Source of the DNA: Bacillus horti
GTDB taxonomy: Bacteria > Bacillota > Bacilli > Caldalkalibacillales > JCM-10596
Length of the DNA: 64,000 nt
Assembly (NCBI RefSeq): GCF_030813115.1
Contig: NZ_JAUSTY010000018.1
Location: 30,987-94,986, forward strand
Reading direction: 5' to 3'
The notes beneath the pieces are model-generated. The model searched no databases, was not told the DNA's origin, and saw only the letters and a program-made list of their open reading frames with translations. Of the stretch, positions 8,310-19,553 are shown one piece after another (the stretch's first letter is position 1; every line of letters begins with the position of its first letter). Position numbers and translations under genes: made by a program.

Positions 8310-9122
8310 TTAAATCTGACAACCTACACAAAAAAACATCTTTCGACTAGAAAGCATTTCTTTAACGATAGGACTCCCACACCTTTGGCAAGGCTCCCCC
8401 TCTCTATCGTAAATCATACACCTTTCATCAAAAGCACCAGTTTGTTTATCTGATTTATATAGCGGGTGCTCCATATATCCACCACCAGCTGTAGCATCTG
8501 TTAGCACCTTTTGAATGGAATGGTAAAGGCGTTTTATCTCTTGGTCTGATAGTTTAGCGATATCTCTCTTAGGAAGCAGCTGAGCGGCAAAACAGATTTC
8601 ATCTGAGTAACAGTTTCCTATACCTGAAAGGAATGATTGATCAACCAAAACGGTTTTTAATCGCCCACGTTTGCCTTGAATGTAGCTTTCAAAAAAGGAT
8701 AGAGTGAAGCCACTCTCCAAAGGCTCTGGCCCTAATTCTATAAGCTTCTGATTTACCGCCATTTGGCTGGGATATAGGTGTAAATAGCCTAGACGTAATC
8801 CTATAAAGTATAACTCCCCTTCTGGGAAGGTCAATTGAATCTGAACCGTTCGGTCAGGCTTATCTTCATAAGAACCAAAGTACATCCAGCCACCAAGCAT
8901 AAGATGTAGTAAAAGAATGTTTCCATTCTCTAAGTTAAATAGAAGATGCTTTGCCCTGCGTTCGATTCTAATTACCTTTTGATGACTGATAGCGTTGTGG
9001 AATCGTTCCACCTCTACGTTGATCGATTTTTCCCGATTAATCTGAACTCTAACTATCCGTTGATTCACTATTATTTGAGAAAGAAGTATCCTATAATTCT
9101 CCATCTCAGGTAGTTCTGGCAT
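8310..9122 (-). CDS. Formamidopyrimidine-DNA glycosylase family protein (Fpg/MutM-like)
   Basis: This 270-residue protein starts at ATG 9122 behind AGAGGAGAG, giving the N-terminus MPELPE. That start is required because the catalytic proline is residue 2 and Glu3 follows. The RRAKHLLF segment carries the conserved lysine. The C-terminal zinc finger is visible (CQRC, then CVGC at the very end). The family removes oxidised purines such as 8-oxoguanine by base excision and cuts the abasic site. The sequence differs enough from housekeeping MutM (MPELPEMENY) that it may be the second, Fpg/Nei-like paralogue found in some bacilli. Confidence 0.88.
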   Translation of the reverse strand: MPELPEMENYRILLSQIIVNQRIVRVQINREKSINVEVERFHNAISHQKVIRIERRAKHLLFNLENGNILLLHLMLGGWMYFGSYEDKPDRTVQIQLTFPEGELYFIGLRLGYLHLYPSQMAVNQKLIELGPEPLESGFTLSFFESYIQGKRGRLKTVLVDQSFLSGIGNCYSDEICFAAQLLPKRDIAKLSDQEIKRLYHSIQKVLTDATAGGGYMEHPLYKSDKQTGAFDERCMIYDREGEPCQRCGSPIVKEMLSSRKMFFCVGCQI

Positions 9123-9231
9123 AACACTCTCCTCTTTCGCTTTTAGAAATGCACTCTTCTTTAACACATCTAATCTCTGCCTAACTCAAGCAACGCTCTT
9201 ATTAGTCTCCCTCTCTTTTGATATGTCCATA

Positions 9232-9274
9232 CAAAAAAAGACGTCCAATAGATATTCTCATCCATTAAACGTCT
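9232..9274 (-). terminator. Rho-independent terminator of exoA
   Basis: On the minus strand AGACGTTTAATGGAT pairs, allowing G-T pairs, with ATCTATTGGACGTCT around a GAGAAT loop and is followed by seven T. It lies about 90 nt after the ExoA stop. Confidence 0.82.
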
Positions 9275-9366
9275 AATGATAGACTAAATATATACATTTA
9301 AACATCTACATATTAACCATTCATTTACTGACGGAGTAACTATAGATCATGATTAATAGATCGTGA

Positions 9367-10125
9367 CTATAGATCCATTTCCAATAGCACAGGACAATGA
9401 TCGCTACCCAACACATGACTATCAATTTCGGCTCCCTTAAGATAAGGCTTCAATCTCTCTGAAATAATAAAATAATCAATTCTCCAGCCAACGTTTCGTT
9501 CTCTGACCTTTGGCATATACGACCACCATGAATAGGCTTCTTCTCGATCAGGGTAAACAGCTCTAAAAGAATCAATAAAACCAGCGCCTAAGAGCTCAGT
9601 CATCTTTCCTCTTTCCTCTGGAGTAAAGCCTGAGTTTTTCATGTTTGATTTAGCATTTTTAATATCTATTTCCTGGTGGGCTACATTCAAGTCACCACAT
9701 AAAATAACAGGCTTCTTCGTATCCAGCTCCTGCAAATATTGGCGAAAGTCGTCCTCCCATTGCAAGCGATACTCAAGTCGTGATAAATCTCTCTTCGCAT
9801 TGGGGGTATATACATTGACTACATAGAATTTGTCAAACTCTAGGGTAATGATTCTTCCCTCATCCTCACTCTCATTATCCCCTACACCATAGCTGACAGA
9901 AAGGGGTTTTACTTTCGTAAAGATCGCCGTCCCTGAATAGCCCTTCTTCTGTGCATAGTTCCAGTAATGCTCATATTCTTGTTCAAACATGAGCTCGATT
10001 TGCCCTTCTTGAAGCTTTGTTTCCTGGACACAGAAAATATCAGCATCCACCTCATTAAAATATTCCATAAACCCTTTGTTCACACATGCTCTTAAACCAT
10101 TTACATTCCATGATACTAGCTTCAT
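9367..10125 (-). CDS. exoA: Exodeoxyribonuclease III / AP endonuclease
   Basis: This is a 252-residue protein, the usual length. It starts at ATG 10125 (MKLVSWNVNGLRAC), 9 nt after AGGGGAC; a longer in-frame extension would add residues not seen in the family. Motifs of the Xth/exonuclease III fold are present: VQETKLQ, GDLNVAH, WRIDYF and GSDHCPV near the C-terminus. It cleaves abasic sites and 3'-blocked ends in base excision repair, complementing the glycosylase encoded just downstream. A separate terminator follows this gene, so the two are adjacent but probably separate units. Confidence 0.93.
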   Translation of the reverse strand: MKLVSWNVNGLRACVNKGFMEYFNEVDADIFCVQETKLQEGQIELMFEQEYEHYWNYAQKKGYSGTAIFTKVKPLSVSYGVGDNESEDEGRIITLEFDKFYVVNVYTPNAKRDLSRLEYRLQWEDDFRQYLQELDTKKPVILCGDLNVAHQEIDIKNAKSNMKNSGFTPEERGKMTELLGAGFIDSFRAVYPDREEAYSWWSYMPKVRERNVGWRIDYFIISERLKPYLKGAEIDSHVLGSDHCPVLLEMDL

Positions 10126-10244
10126 ATAATCTATGTCCCCTATTCTTTCGCCCTTCATGTATCTTTAGCTCGTTTTCTTATCTCTTTTCTTAGCTATCCA
10201 ACCGTGCCATACGGCTAGTAAATCAACTTCTATCAGCTGCTTTC

Positions 10245-11597
10245 CTAGTTTTGCTTACTCAACTTTGCTTGCTTAAGCCTCAGCTCAGACAGCTTCCAGC
10301 TCTGTGGCTGAGCCAGGCGACCTCGGATAGAGATAAAGTGTAGGATAGATAGCAAAACAGCTGACGCATTCATTCCCATAATTATACCACTCATTTGAAG
10401 CTGTGGCATAGAACCTAGTACAAACATCGCAATAAACGATATGGTTGTTGTATAGACAGAGTGAATAAAGGCATCTTTAACAAGCCCTAAGCCTATTAAG
10501 AAAGCCTGCATAGGAATGATAAAATAATGAAAGAAGAAATAAGGAATCAATAGCTTTAAATAACCAACAGCAGAGAAAGCATCGAAAAATAATCCTGTCA
10601 GCTGTTCAGCAAACAAATAGAAGACAAAGCAAACCGGTATGGCGTAGAGCAGGGTGACAAAAAGAATTTTCTTTAGTAGACTTTGTAACTCAGGAAGCTC
10701 TCTATTTGCATATTTTTCGGAGACGATAGGAATCAAGACGATGAGTAAGGAATGAGCGATAAATGCAGGGAAAAAGCCAATGGTAAAAGCAACACCAGCA
10801 AGCTTTCCATACTGAATGAGTGCCATTTCCTCAAACATTCCTGAGCGTATAAGAGCCGCTTGAATGAGAAACGGTTTGATGGCAAAAGAGGCGGCATGAA
10901 AGATACGTAATCCTGTAGCTGGTATAGAAACGGCAAACAATGCTCGAAGTACCGTTTTTCTGCTAATCGGTAAAGAGGGCTGTTGCTTTAATTTTCTCAT
11001 TTCTAGCATGAAGCGAGTGAACAGATAAAGGAATTCAACAAACTCTGTAGCTATTAGAACACATAGAGCCAATAAAATGGAGAACTCCGTATCCACATGA
11101 AACAAGCGGAAAATGAAAATTAGCAGAACCAACTGAACAACTCTTCTTAGGACATTAGCAAATGCAATTTTTCCCATGTGCTGAGCACCCATAAAATATC
11201 CGCTGGCGATAGCAGAAAAAGAAATCAATGGTACTAAAAGTATAAGGAGCCATCTTAGTAACGGGTGATAGTTATGGAAAATCGGCAGAAGTGGTAAAAC
11301 AATTAAAGCGACAAGTAACATAGCAATCGTAAAGTAAAAAATAAACTGTATCGTATGCTGCAGCATTCCTCGATGGTACACTTGATCCTTTTCAGCCACT
11401 GCTTTGGAAATCGAAATGGGTAACTGCATACTGGCAATAACAGCTAGAAACATAATCGTTGGAAAGATGGCCATATATAAGCCTAATCCTTCCTCCCCGA
11501 GCTCCCTAGACAACACCATATTGATAACAAATTCCAAACATTCTCCGATAAACGCAGCTAAAACAAGTAGAATTGAACCTTTTATCAATGTACTCAC
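10245..11597 (-). CDS. MOP-superfamily polysaccharide/lipid flippase, SpoVB-like
   Basis: This 450-residue multi-pass protein has about 12-14 hydrophobic helices and the opening KGSILLVLAAFIGECLEFVINMVLSRELGEEGLGLY typical in layout of SpoVB/YtgP-type MOP flippases. It starts with GTG at 11597 behind GAGGGAGAG. Family members move lipid-linked saccharides across the membrane; SpoVB is needed for the spore cortex. It is shorter than B. subtilis SpoVB and could be another member of the same group. No peptidoglycan gene lies next to it. Confidence 0.75.
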   Translation of the reverse strand: MSTLIKGSILLVLAAFIGECLEFVINMVLSRELGEEGLGLYMAIFPTIMFLAVIASMQLPISISKAVAEKDQVYHRGMLQHTIQFIFYFTIAMLLVALIVLPLLPIFHNYHPLLRWLLILLVPLISFSAIASGYFMGAQHMGKIAFANVLRRVVQLVLLIFIFRLFHVDTEFSILLALCVLIATEFVEFLYLFTRFMLEMRKLKQQPSLPISRKTVLRALFAVSIPATGLRIFHAASFAIKPFLIQAALIRSGMFEEMALIQYGKLAGVAFTIGFFPAFIAHSLLIVLIPIVSEKYANRELPELQSLLKKILFVTLLYAIPVCFVFYLFAEQLTGLFFDAFSAVGYLKLLIPYFFFHYFIIPMQAFLIGLGLVKDAFIHSVYTTTISFIAMFVLGSMPQLQMSGIIMGMNASAVLLSILHFISIRGRLAQPQSWKLSELRLKQAKLSKQN

Positions 11598-11729
11598 GCT
11601 GTCTCTCCCTCTCTACATCTCGAACTTGCAATTCATGAGATGGCATATGAGAAATTTATATGAGACAAGTACAAGAAATAGTCTATCTATTTCATGTCCA
11701 AATGAATTCAATCAAAGGTTGAGATCATT

Positions 11730-13598
11730 TTATTTCATATCGTGAGTTAACTCTAGGAAAAGAGCCACATTTTCATACACAGCATCTAAAGACGTTTTCC
11801 AAAAACTTTCCTGTTGAATATCGACACCTAAATGCTTTAGACCTATTTCCTCAACGGATAGTCGACTTGAATCGGTTAGCATCCTTCTTAGCAGTTCTCC
11901 TCCATTCTTCTCCTTCATTAATAAAGAATACATGCCTGTACTTAATAAATGGGCTACAGTATACGGATAATGAACGAAGGGCTTGCTTGTCATGTAGAAA
12001 TGACGCAGAGAAGCCCAAAACGTAGGTTCATAAGAATCAAACACTTCAGCAAAACCTTTTTTCTGAGCATTTAGCATAAGCTCATTCAATTCTTCTACTG
12101 GAACAAACCCCTGCTTTCTACGATGATAAAAATCCACTTCAAACAAATATCGCACATACGTATTCAAGATCGTACCAATATCCCGAATGATTTGATAATC
12201 AAGTAGCTGGATTTTTTCTTGAACTGAGCTAGCTTGATGGACAGCTTGTCTCATGACAAGAGTCTCTGTTAATGTAGAGGAAAGCTCTGCAACAGTTGGA
12301 GGAATATCCTGTAAAAACATAGGCTGATTGTACATTAAAGAATACTGATAGGCGTGTCCAAGCTCATGCGCTAGAACCCCAACACTAGGCAGGTCATTAA
12401 AGAAGCTCATCATAACCCTTGGTTCTCCCCACTTAGGGAAGGAGGCACAGAATGCTCCAATGGATTTTGTATTTATTACTCTAGCATCGATCCATTTCTT
12501 TTCTGCTGCCATAACAATGAAATCAGCAAACTCCTGGTCGAAGGACTGAATCTGATTAGTAATAAAGGAAATAGCCTCTTCAAATCCAATTTCAGTTCGC
12601 TTCCCATCACCCAACGACAAAGGAGCTAATTGATCAGACCATGATAACTTATCCGTCTGAAAAAGCTCTCCTTTTCTTTTTAAATAATCAATTAAAGGCT
12701 GATTGTATGTATTTACGGCCTGCCACATAGCTGTAACTGATGATTCACTTATTCTATTTTGAAGTAGACTCTCTTCAAGAATCGATTCATAGCCCCGACT
12801 TTCATATAAGCTTAAACGATAACCAGCTATATGGTTCAAAGCTGCTGCAGATAGATCTGCTTCACCTTGCCAAACTTCCTTCCATAGCTCAAACGTTTCA
12901 ATTCTTTGCAGACGATCCTCGCCATAGTAGATAGAGTTTCGTATCGTATTGAGAGTTGGCCTGTTTGCTGGCTCCTTCTCTATCACACGATCCAGCAACT
13001 TACTACTCACTTTTTTGTTAATCAAGGCATATAAATCTCCCCAAGCGTGTAGGCCAGGGGCCTCTGTTAATTGAAACGCTTTTTCCATCTCTGGAGCAAG
13101 CTTTTTTCTCTGCTGTTGTATTCTTTCGTTCAATATAAATTTAAGCTCAGTCATATCTATTGATGATAAAAGCTTATCCAATTGCTCCTCCTTTTGCTCA
13201 GCCAATAGCTTATCTATTTCAGACTTACACGTTTGATAAATCCCTGAAATCACATTGATCTCATCCATCCATGCACCATACCGTTCATTGCTCTGATCTA
13301 TCGAACGCAAACAGATTACCGTCTCTGAAAGTTGATAAAAATTCGTGTATAAGCTTTGGCTTTTTAAAATGAGCTGCTTTATATCATCAATGTCACTACA
13401 TTTGTGATCAATATCGATCCCCTCTTCCTCAATGTTTCTCTCTTTATGACAACCATCTTCTCCTTCAAATGAATATAGCTTTGTCAAAAGCTCTTGTACC
13501 TGCTGCTTCAATTGCCGAAGCTCCGAGCTAAAAGCATCTAGTCCTCCTTTAATATCCTGGCTGACCTTATCTTCTATGTCCCAAGTGCTGTAGCTCAT
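11730..13598 (-). CDS. M3 family zinc oligopeptidase (PepF-like)
   Basis: This 622-residue metallopeptidase has the M3 zinc site HELGHAYQ at about residues 409-416 and a downstream Glu in a helix about 25 residues later. The N-terminal region is rich in charged helices as in PepF. The ATG follows GGGAGACTT. M3 enzymes cut short cytoplasmic peptides. A second, more distant M3 enzyme is at 21796. This one has a PepF clade 3-like appearance and no operon partner that would suggest a special substrate. Confidence 0.87.
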   Translation of the reverse strand: MSYSTWDIEDKVSQDIKGGLDAFSSELRQLKQQVQELLTKLYSFEGEDGCHKERNIEEEGIDIDHKCSDIDDIKQLILKSQSLYTNFYQLSETVICLRSIDQSNERYGAWMDEINVISGIYQTCKSEIDKLLAEQKEEQLDKLLSSIDMTELKFILNERIQQQRKKLAPEMEKAFQLTEAPGLHAWGDLYALINKKVSSKLLDRVIEKEPANRPTLNTIRNSIYYGEDRLQRIETFELWKEVWQGEADLSAAALNHIAGYRLSLYESRGYESILEESLLQNRISESSVTAMWQAVNTYNQPLIDYLKRKGELFQTDKLSWSDQLAPLSLGDGKRTEIGFEEAISFITNQIQSFDQEFADFIVMAAEKKWIDARVINTKSIGAFCASFPKWGEPRVMMSFFNDLPSVGVLAHELGHAYQYSLMYNQPMFLQDIPPTVAELSSTLTETLVMRQAVHQASSVQEKIQLLDYQIIRDIGTILNTYVRYLFEVDFYHRRKQGFVPVEELNELMLNAQKKGFAEVFDSYEPTFWASLRHFYMTSKPFVHYPYTVAHLLSTGMYSLLMKEKNGGELLRRMLTDSSRLSVEEIGLKHLGVDIQQESFWKTSLDAVYENVALFLELTHDMK

Positions 13599-13692
13599 TT
13601 AAAGTCTCCCTTTCCTTCAAAAATTCATCCATTGAATCTACCATTATTATAATACTCAATAAGCACCATTAAGCCACCCTTCATATCACCAT

Positions 13693-15372
13693 TTACTCCT
13701 CATCACTTGCTATAGGCTGTTGCGCATGAAGAATATACAGATCAAGCTTTTCAGTGTAATTCTGCAGCTCTGTTTCTTTCCAATTTAAGTAGTAGGCCAT
13801 ACAAGCAATAACCTGCTCCTTCCATTTTCTTACCGATTGGATATCAAAGAATAAAGCTCCTGTTCTGCGAATAAAATAGTCCTCTGGTTTCATAACCATT
13901 TCATATTTCATTCCATATAAAAGAGAAAAGAAAAGATCACGTGGAAGATTGAAACGGGTAGCGTCGTGCGCTTCATTTTTCAATTGAAAAATGAGATCGA
14001 TATTTGATCCATAAAGCTTGGCTAACCACTCTCCTTCTTCCTTAGAAAATCCATAGCTTTCAGCCTCTTCCGATTTCTGCTCAACAAAACGAGTAAATAG
14101 AGCTGATCCTCCTACGTCTCCTCCTGAAAGCGGCAATGTCTTCGTTCTACAGCTTATGTATTCAGAAGCTCCTTCCTCTTTTAGCTGCTTCATAACTAGG
14201 TCAACAATCATTTCAGCCATTTTTCGATATCCCGTTAGCTTCCCACCGGCTATCGATAGCAATCCAGAGGGTGAGGTCCATATTTCATCCTTTCTTGATA
14301 TCTCTGAAGCGGATTTCCCCTCCTCAAAAATAAGCGGGCGGACTCCAGCCCAACTAGATTCTACATCCTCTAGCTTTACCTGCACCTCGGGGAACATATA
14401 ATGAATAGCTTCTAAGATGTAGTCCCTATCTTCTATAGTCATTTTTGGCTGTACAGGATCACCGTTATAAAACGTATCCGTTGTTCCTACATACGTTTTC
14501 CCGGCACGTGGTATAGCAAAAACCATTCTTCCATCTGGTGTGTCAAAATACACAGCCTGCTTCAAAGGAAGCTTACTTTGATCAACGACGAGATGAACTC
14601 CTTTTGTCAGCTTAAGTGTTTTACCCGTTTTAGAACGATCAATATCACGTACATCGTCAACCCATGGGCCAGCCGCATTGATGATTTTTTTTGCCTTCAC
14701 TGTGTATTCCTTGTCAGATATTACATCCTTGATTTTAACTCCTACTGCCTTGTCATGCTCATATACAAAACCCGTAACTTCAGCATAATTTATAGCTTTA
14801 GCTCCGTGATCCACTGCTTCCTTGATGACTTCCATTGTTAGACGCGCATCATCTGTTTTATATTCCACATAATAGCCGCTTCCTTTTAACCCCTGCTTTT
14901 TAATCAGAGGTACTTTATTCAGGGTTTCTTCTATAGAAAGCATTTTTCTACGTTCGGATTTCTTCACCCCTGCAAGAAAATCATACATTCGAAGACCGAT
15001 GGAGGAGCTGAATTTGCCAAAGGTACCGTTCTCATAAATAGGGAGCAGCATCCATTCTGGTGTCGTTACATGAGGGGCATTTTCATAAACAATAGCTCTT
15101 TCCTTTCCTACCTCAGCTACCAAACGAATTTCAAATTGTTTTAGATATCGGAGCCCACCATGAACTAGTTTTGTGGAACGGCTGGATGTTCCTGCAGCAA
15201 AATCCTGCATATCCACCTGCGCTACGCTTAAGCCCCTAGTTGCTGCATCTAAGGCAATCCCCGCTCCAGTAATTCCCCCACCAATGATAAAGAGATCATG
15301 GACACTCCTTGCCATACTCTCTAATAATTCCGTCCGCTTTGTGCTTGAAAATTCTTTTACCAAAGCTTTCAT
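13693..15372 (-). CDS. glpD: Aerobic glycerol-3-phosphate dehydrogenase
   Basis: This 559-residue flavoprotein has the N-terminal dinucleotide fold [18 protein letters not shown] and the DAO-type [12 protein letters not shown] segment; the C-terminal alpha-helical GlpD domain begins near residue 410. It oxidises glycerol 3-phosphate to dihydroxyacetone phosphate and feeds electrons to menaquinone at the membrane. The ATG follows GGAGGAATGAGGA. No glpF, glpK or glpP gene is adjacent, so it is a stand-alone gene here. Confidence 0.94.
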   Translation of the reverse strand: MKALVKEFSSTKRTELLESMARSVHDLFIIGGGITGAGIALDAATRGLSVAQVDMQDFAAGTSSRSTKLVHGGLRYLKQFEIRLVAEVGKERAIVYENAPHVTTPEWMLLPIYENGTFGKFSSSIGLRMYDFLAGVKKSERRKMLSIEETLNKVPLIKKQGLKGSGYYVEYKTDDARLTMEVIKEAVDHGAKAINYAEVTGFVYEHDKAVGVKIKDVISDKEYTVKAKKIINAAGPWVDDVRDIDRSKTGKTLKLTKGVHLVVDQSKLPLKQAVYFDTPDGRMVFAIPRAGKTYVGTTDTFYNGDPVQPKMTIEDRDYILEAIHYMFPEVQVKLEDVESSWAGVRPLIFEEGKSASEISRKDEIWTSPSGLLSIAGGKLTGYRKMAEMIVDLVMKQLKEEGASEYISCRTKTLPLSGGDVGGSALFTRFVEQKSEEAESYGFSKEEGEWLAKLYGSNIDLIFQLKNEAHDATRFNLPRDLFFSLLYGMKYEMVMKPEDYFIRRTGALFFDIQSVRKWKEQVIACMAYYLNWKETELQNYTEKLDLYILHAQQPIASDEE

Positions 15373-15481
15373 TCCTCATTCCTCCTCACCTTATGACTGA
15401 GATAATAGAAGTATATGTACCTTCATAATCATACAATGCTACCTTGCAAAGAATGACTAAATAAAGTCTATGAAAACACAA

Positions 15482-15543
15482 AATAAATAAAAGAAGAGAC
15501 CCCAAAACACCAAGCTTGTTCGCTTTTGTGAAATGTGGTCTCT
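15482..15543 (-). terminator. Probable terminator of the kyn operon
   Basis: On the minus strand AGAGACC pairs with GGTCTCT around a long, partly structured loop and is followed by TCTTTTATTTATTT. It lies about 80 nt after the kynA stop. The long loop makes this a moderate call. Confidence 0.55.
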
Positions 15544-15620
15544 CCTTATCATCTCCAACCGATATTATGAACTTAATTCAAGTATATCACATGTATCACT
15601 TATATGAGAATACGTTTATT

Positions 15621-16478
15621 TTAAAGCTCCGTACGAATATCCCAAAGCTCTGGAAAGAAACGCTGATCCAAAACCTTCTTTAAATATTGCACACCAGATG
15701 AACCGCCTGTTCCTGTTTTAAAGCCAATAATACGTTCCACGGTTTTCATATGACGAAAACGCCATTGCTGTAGCCAATCCTCAATATCCACTAGCTTTTC
15801 AGCAAGCTCATATAAATCCCAATTTTGATCTACTTGTTTATACACGGCTAGCCATGCCTCTTTGACGCTAGCATTCCCTTCATATGCTTTAGAGTAATCT
15901 CGATTGAGTACCTCACTGTCAATAGAAAATCCAGCTTTAGCTAAAGCTTGAATAGCAACATCATATAAGCCCGGTGCGTGATAGGCCTCAGTTAAAACCT
16001 CTAGGAGCTTAGGATCTTTTTCATAGATTTTTAACACATGTGGTGTCTTATAGCCAAGAGCAAATTCGATTAAGCGGTATTGATAGGATTGAAAGCCCGA
16101 AGCCTGACCCAAATGATCTCTAAACTCCATGTATTCTGATGGCGTAAGGGTAGATAAAACATCCCAAGCTTGGATGATTTGATTTTGAATTTTTGATACT
16201 CTTGCTAATTGTTTAAAGGAGGTTGATAAGTCATCTCTTTTAATAGATTCAATGGCCGCTTTCGTTTCGTGAAGAATAAGCTTCATCCACAGCTCACTGA
16301 CCTGGTGGATAATAATGAACAGCATTTCATCGTGATGATCCGAAAGTCGCTTTTGACCTGAAAGGATTTGATCTAGTTGCAAATAGTCTCCATACGTCAT
16401 GTTTTGAAGAAAGTCTGTGTGAATATTGGACTCATTTTCTGTTGGTGATACATGCTTTTGGCGATTACGCTCCGTCAT
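15621..16478 (-). CDS. kynA: Tryptophan 2,3-dioxygenase
   Basis: This 285-residue haem enzyme opens the indole ring of tryptophan to give N-formylkynurenine. ATG 16478 was chosen because AAAAGGAG lies 7 nt upstream; an upstream in-frame ATG lacks one. Family marks are [13 protein letters not shown], the active-site region [12 protein letters not shown] (His58), [17 protein letters not shown], the haem-ligand region RFRHMK (His about 243) and TGTGGSSG. It is the last gene of kynU-kynB-kynA, 82 bp after kynB. Confidence 0.95.
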   Translation of the reverse strand: MTERNRQKHVSPTENESNIHTDFLQNMTYGDYLQLDQILSGQKRLSDHHDEMLFIIIHQVSELWMKLILHETKAAIESIKRDDLSTSFKQLARVSKIQNQIIQAWDVLSTLTPSEYMEFRDHLGQASGFQSYQYRLIEFALGYKTPHVLKIYEKDPKLLEVLTEAYHAPGLYDVAIQALAKAGFSIDSEVLNRDYSKAYEGNASVKEAWLAVYKQVDQNWDLYELAEKLVDIEDWLQQWRFRHMKTVERIIGFKTGTGGSSGVQYLKKVLDQRFFPELWDIRTEL

Positions 16479-16560
16479 ATGATTGCTCCTTTTACGCTTA
16501 AATTGATTCATTCACATAGTGATTTGTTCAAACTACCCTATTAGTAGAATCCTTTTCATT

Positions 16561-17220
16561 TTAAAGGGGCTTTACTACAGCTCGAACAGGACTACCATCT
16601 CCATCCTGAATAGCTAGAGGTAGAGCAATTAAAAGGTAGTCACCAAGGGAAAGCTGATCCAGCATCACATTTTCTAGGATATGGACTCCATTTTGGTGTA
16701 AGGCATGATGCCCCTCAAGCTCTTTGCTGTCTAATGCATCTACAGAAGGACAATCTAGCCCTACGAGACGTATCCCTTTCTCCCCAAGATAAGCAGCCCC
16801 ATCCTTTGTAAAATGCGGGATGGAATCTGGAAAGCTATTCGGGTTATTAGGTAGCTTTGTTCTAATTAATAGTCTAGTAACCCCATTAAGGTCATGTGAA
16901 GATAGAGCATCAGCATTAATGAACTCAGAATCACCTATATCAATAAGCCGACAAGGACCAATATATAGATTAAGGTCCAGTTCATGAATCTTTGCTCCCT
17001 CATTTAAAAAGTGAAAAGGCGCATCTACATGTGTACCAGAATGTAAGCTTGTTGTCATCCTTCCTACATTGACAGAGCCCGTTTGCTCCTTAGTAGCAAA
17101 TGTATAGGAAAATGAAGTATCTCCTGGCCAATGGGCAAGCTTATTACTTAGTGGCTGAGAAATGTCTATCCACCCTTGTTCAAAATTGCTTTGACTTGTT
17201 GAATGAGATCCATTGCTCAT
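16561..17220 (-). CDS. kynB: Kynurenine formamidase
   Basis: This 219-residue cyclase-family hydrolase converts N-formylkynurenine to kynurenine and formate. The metal-binding motif HSGTHVDAPFHF is present (His60, His64, Asp66). The start used is ATG 17220, one base after the kynU stop. An AGGAG lies 12 nt upstream inside kynU, so translation is probably coupled. An in-frame TTG further upstream would overlap kynU and is less likely. It sits between kynU and kynA. Confidence 0.93.
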   Translation of the reverse strand: MSNGSHSTSQSNFEQGWIDISQPLSNKLAHWPGDTSFSYTFATKEQTGSVNVGRMTTSLHSGTHVDAPFHFLNEGAKIHELDLNLYIGPCRLIDIGDSEFINADALSSHDLNGVTRLLIRTKLPNNPNSFPDSIPHFTKDGAAYLGEKGIRLVGLDCPSVDALDSKELEGHHALHQNGVHILENVMLDQLSLGDYLLIALPLAIQDGDGSPVRAVVKPL

Positions 17221-17221
17221 T

Positions 17222-18505
17222 TTATGCGACAACTCCTCGCTTATTTTCAAATTTTTTATATTTTTCTTCCTTCATGATTTCTTTCAGCTTCTGAATCGTA
17301 AGCCATACATCTTGATAGGAATTATATAAGGCAACAGGAGCAAGCCTAATGCCATTAGGAGAACGAAAATCTGGAATGATCTGCTCCTCCTTTAGAGCCT
17401 TACAAATCCTTGCTGCTTCAGGATGTACTAGGAAAAGGTGCCCTCCTCTATTTTCAGAGTTCAGAGGACTTTTCAATTCAAAGCCATACGACCCCAACTC
17501 ATGCTCAATAAGCTGCTGCATATACTCATTTAATGCTATAGACTTCTTTCGAACCTTCTTAATTCCCGCTTCATTAAAAAGCTCTAACGATCCAATTAGG
17601 GGAGCCATACTAAGTAAGTGTGGAGTACCCATCTGAAAAGCACCAGCATGCTCAGCAGGTGTAAGCTGATGCTCCATGTCAAATTGCTTATCCTTGCGTG
17701 AACCAAACCAGCCCGTTAACCCTGGAATCCTTCCAAAATGTTTAGCGTTAACATACAAGCCTCCTACAGCTCCAGGTCCCCCATTTAAATGCTTGTATGT
17801 GCACCAAAAAGCAAAGTCTACCCCCCAGTCGCTGAGCTGATGCGGAATAGAACCAATAGAATGACAAAGGTCGAATCCTATTAAAATACCCCGTTTGTGG
17901 GCCTCCTTAGTTAATCGTTCCATATCCAAAATTTGTCCACTACGATATAGAATACTTGGTAATACAATCACAGCTACGTCTTCGTTCATAACGGCAATAA
18001 TATCCTCTTCATTAAGTAGGTGCCCATCTACGCTTGGAGCCTTCACAAGATACGCATCAGGATCATACCCTTTCAGCTTTAATTGACTTTGTAGGGCGTA
18101 AATATCTGTAGGAAAAGCTAGATCATCCGCTAAAATTTTATTACGTTCCTTCGTTGGCTGATAGAAGGTAGCGACAAGCTGATGCAAATTTGATGTTGTT
18201 GATCCCGTAACGATGACCTCTTCAGCTTTCGCCCCTACTAAAGGAGCCATTTTACCTCCAAGAGCCTCCGGTAAATAAAACCATGGATCATCGCCTTCCG
18301 TCCATCCATCAATCCCGTTCTGCTTCCATGTATCTAATACTTCTAATAGCGATTTCTCAGCTCTTTTTGATAGTAAACCAAGGGAATTTCCATCTAAATA
18401 GATTTGCCCACTTTGTATGTAAAACTCATTACGATAGGGAGCTAGTTCATCCTGTTTATCCAACTCTAAGGCATAGTCTAGCGTATACTGAACATGACCA
18501 GACAT
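17222..18505 (-). CDS. kynU: Kynureninase
   Basis: This is a 427-residue PLP enzyme that splits kynurenine into anthranilate and alanine. The PLP lysine is Lys238 in [12 protein letters not shown], and FDLCHS (Asp212) binds the pyridine nitrogen. YLDGNSLG near residue 37 is typical. ATG follows GAGGAGGG. It is the first gene of kynU-kynB-kynA, which together turn tryptophan into anthranilate; no anthranilate-degrading gene is in the window, so the product may be reused or exported. Confidence 0.95.
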   Translation of the reverse strand: MSGHVQYTLDYALELDKQDELAPYRNEFYIQSGQIYLDGNSLGLLSKRAEKSLLEVLDTWKQNGIDGWTEGDDPWFYLPEALGGKMAPLVGAKAEEVIVTGSTTSNLHQLVATFYQPTKERNKILADDLAFPTDIYALQSQLKLKGYDPDAYLVKAPSVDGHLLNEEDIIAVMNEDVAVIVLPSILYRSGQILDMERLTKEAHKRGILIGFDLCHSIGSIPHQLSDWGVDFAFWCTYKHLNGGPGAVGGLYVNAKHFGRIPGLTGWFGSRKDKQFDMEHQLTPAEHAGAFQMGTPHLLSMAPLIGSLELFNEAGIKKVRKKSIALNEYMQQLIEHELGSYGFELKSPLNSENRGGHLFLVHPEAARICKALKEEQIIPDFRSPNGIRLAPVALYNSYQDVWLTIQKLKEIMKEEKYKKFENKRGVVA

Positions 18506-18608
18506 GTAATCCCTCCTCTTTTATGATTATTCCTACAAGGTATAAACACCTTTTTCGTTCTGTTAGTTTCTCATTTTTCTTGCCTTAATCAATTAAACAT
18601 CAACCTAA

Positions 18609-19553
18609 TCAATTGAGAGTACGATTTTTCCTCCTTTGATAAGCCTTAGCCGGCTCAAGCTTCTTCATCCAGCTCGTATTAGCCACACTAAAAATAATGA
18701 GAGCTGTCCAAATAAATGAAAATGCGATTAGGTGTGTTTTAGTAAAAGACTCTTGATAGATAAAAACCCCTATCAAAAGCTGAAGAGTTGGTGCAATATA
18801 TTGTAAAAACCCTATTAAGGATAATGGAATTCTCCTTGCACCACTAGCAAATAACAATAAAGGAATAGCAGTCACCGCACCAGAAGCCATAAGAAAGAAT
18901 GTAGTCCAACCACCTAAGGTAGTAAAGCTACCAGATCCGCCTACCTGAAGCCAGACAACAAATACAAGAGCAACTGGTGTCATCATCAGAGTTTCGATCG
19001 TTAAGCCCGTCATGGCACCTAAATTTGTTAGCTTTTTTGCTAGTCCGTATAAAGCAAATGTAATAGCTAGTAGAAAAGCTATCCAAGGAAAGGAACCATA
19101 ACCAAACGTTAAAATAAGAACACCTATAAGGGCTAGAGTAAAGGAGATCATCTGCCAGAAGGATAATTTTTCCTTCAACACTAAAATCCCTAATAAAACA
19201 CTTAGTAGTGGGTTAATATAGTAGCCTAAGCTCGTTTCTACTATCTGTCCTGAATTGACGGCATAAATGTAGATAAACCAATTTAAGCTAATGAGTATTG
19301 AGGCTAACAAAACCCCTAGTAAAACCTTCTTTTTTGCTAGGATAGCTTTACCTTCCGAAAGAAAGGACTTTCCTTTTCCTAGTACAAGCAGAATCATGAG
19401 TACAAATACAAATGACCATACTACGCGATGAGCTAGTACCTCTAGATCAGGGACGTGATCAACCGTCTTCCAGAAGATAGGGAGTAATCCCCAAGCAACA
19501 AAAGCCCCAATCCCAAACCATGTGCCAATTAATATCTCTTTTCTCTCTTGCAC
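18609..19553 (-). CDS. rarD: RarD-type EamA (drug/metabolite) transporter
   Basis: This 314-residue membrane protein has about ten hydrophobic helices and the RarD N-terminus (WFGIGAFVAWGLLPIFWK and LEVLAHRVVWS). The start is GTG 19553 with AGGTGAG upstream. RarD proteins belong to the DMT superfamily; their substrates are not well established. It is directly upstream of kynU on the same strand, 103 bp away, so it might be co-transcribed. A role in moving a tryptophan catabolite is only a guess. Confidence 0.88.
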   Translation of the reverse strand: MQERKEILIGTWFGIGAFVAWGLLPIFWKTVDHVPDLEVLAHRVVWSFVFVLMILLVLGKGKSFLSEGKAILAKKKVLLGVLLASILISLNWFIYIYAVNSGQIVETSLGYYINPLLSVLLGILVLKEKLSFWQMISFTLALIGVLILTFGYGSFPWIAFLLAITFALYGLAKKLTNLGAMTGLTIETLMMTPVALVFVVWLQVGGSGSFTTLGGWTTFFLMASGAVTAIPLLLFASGARRIPLSLIGFLQYIAPTLQLLIGVFIYQESFTKTHLIAFSFIWTALIIFSVANTSWMKKLEPAKAYQRRKNRTLN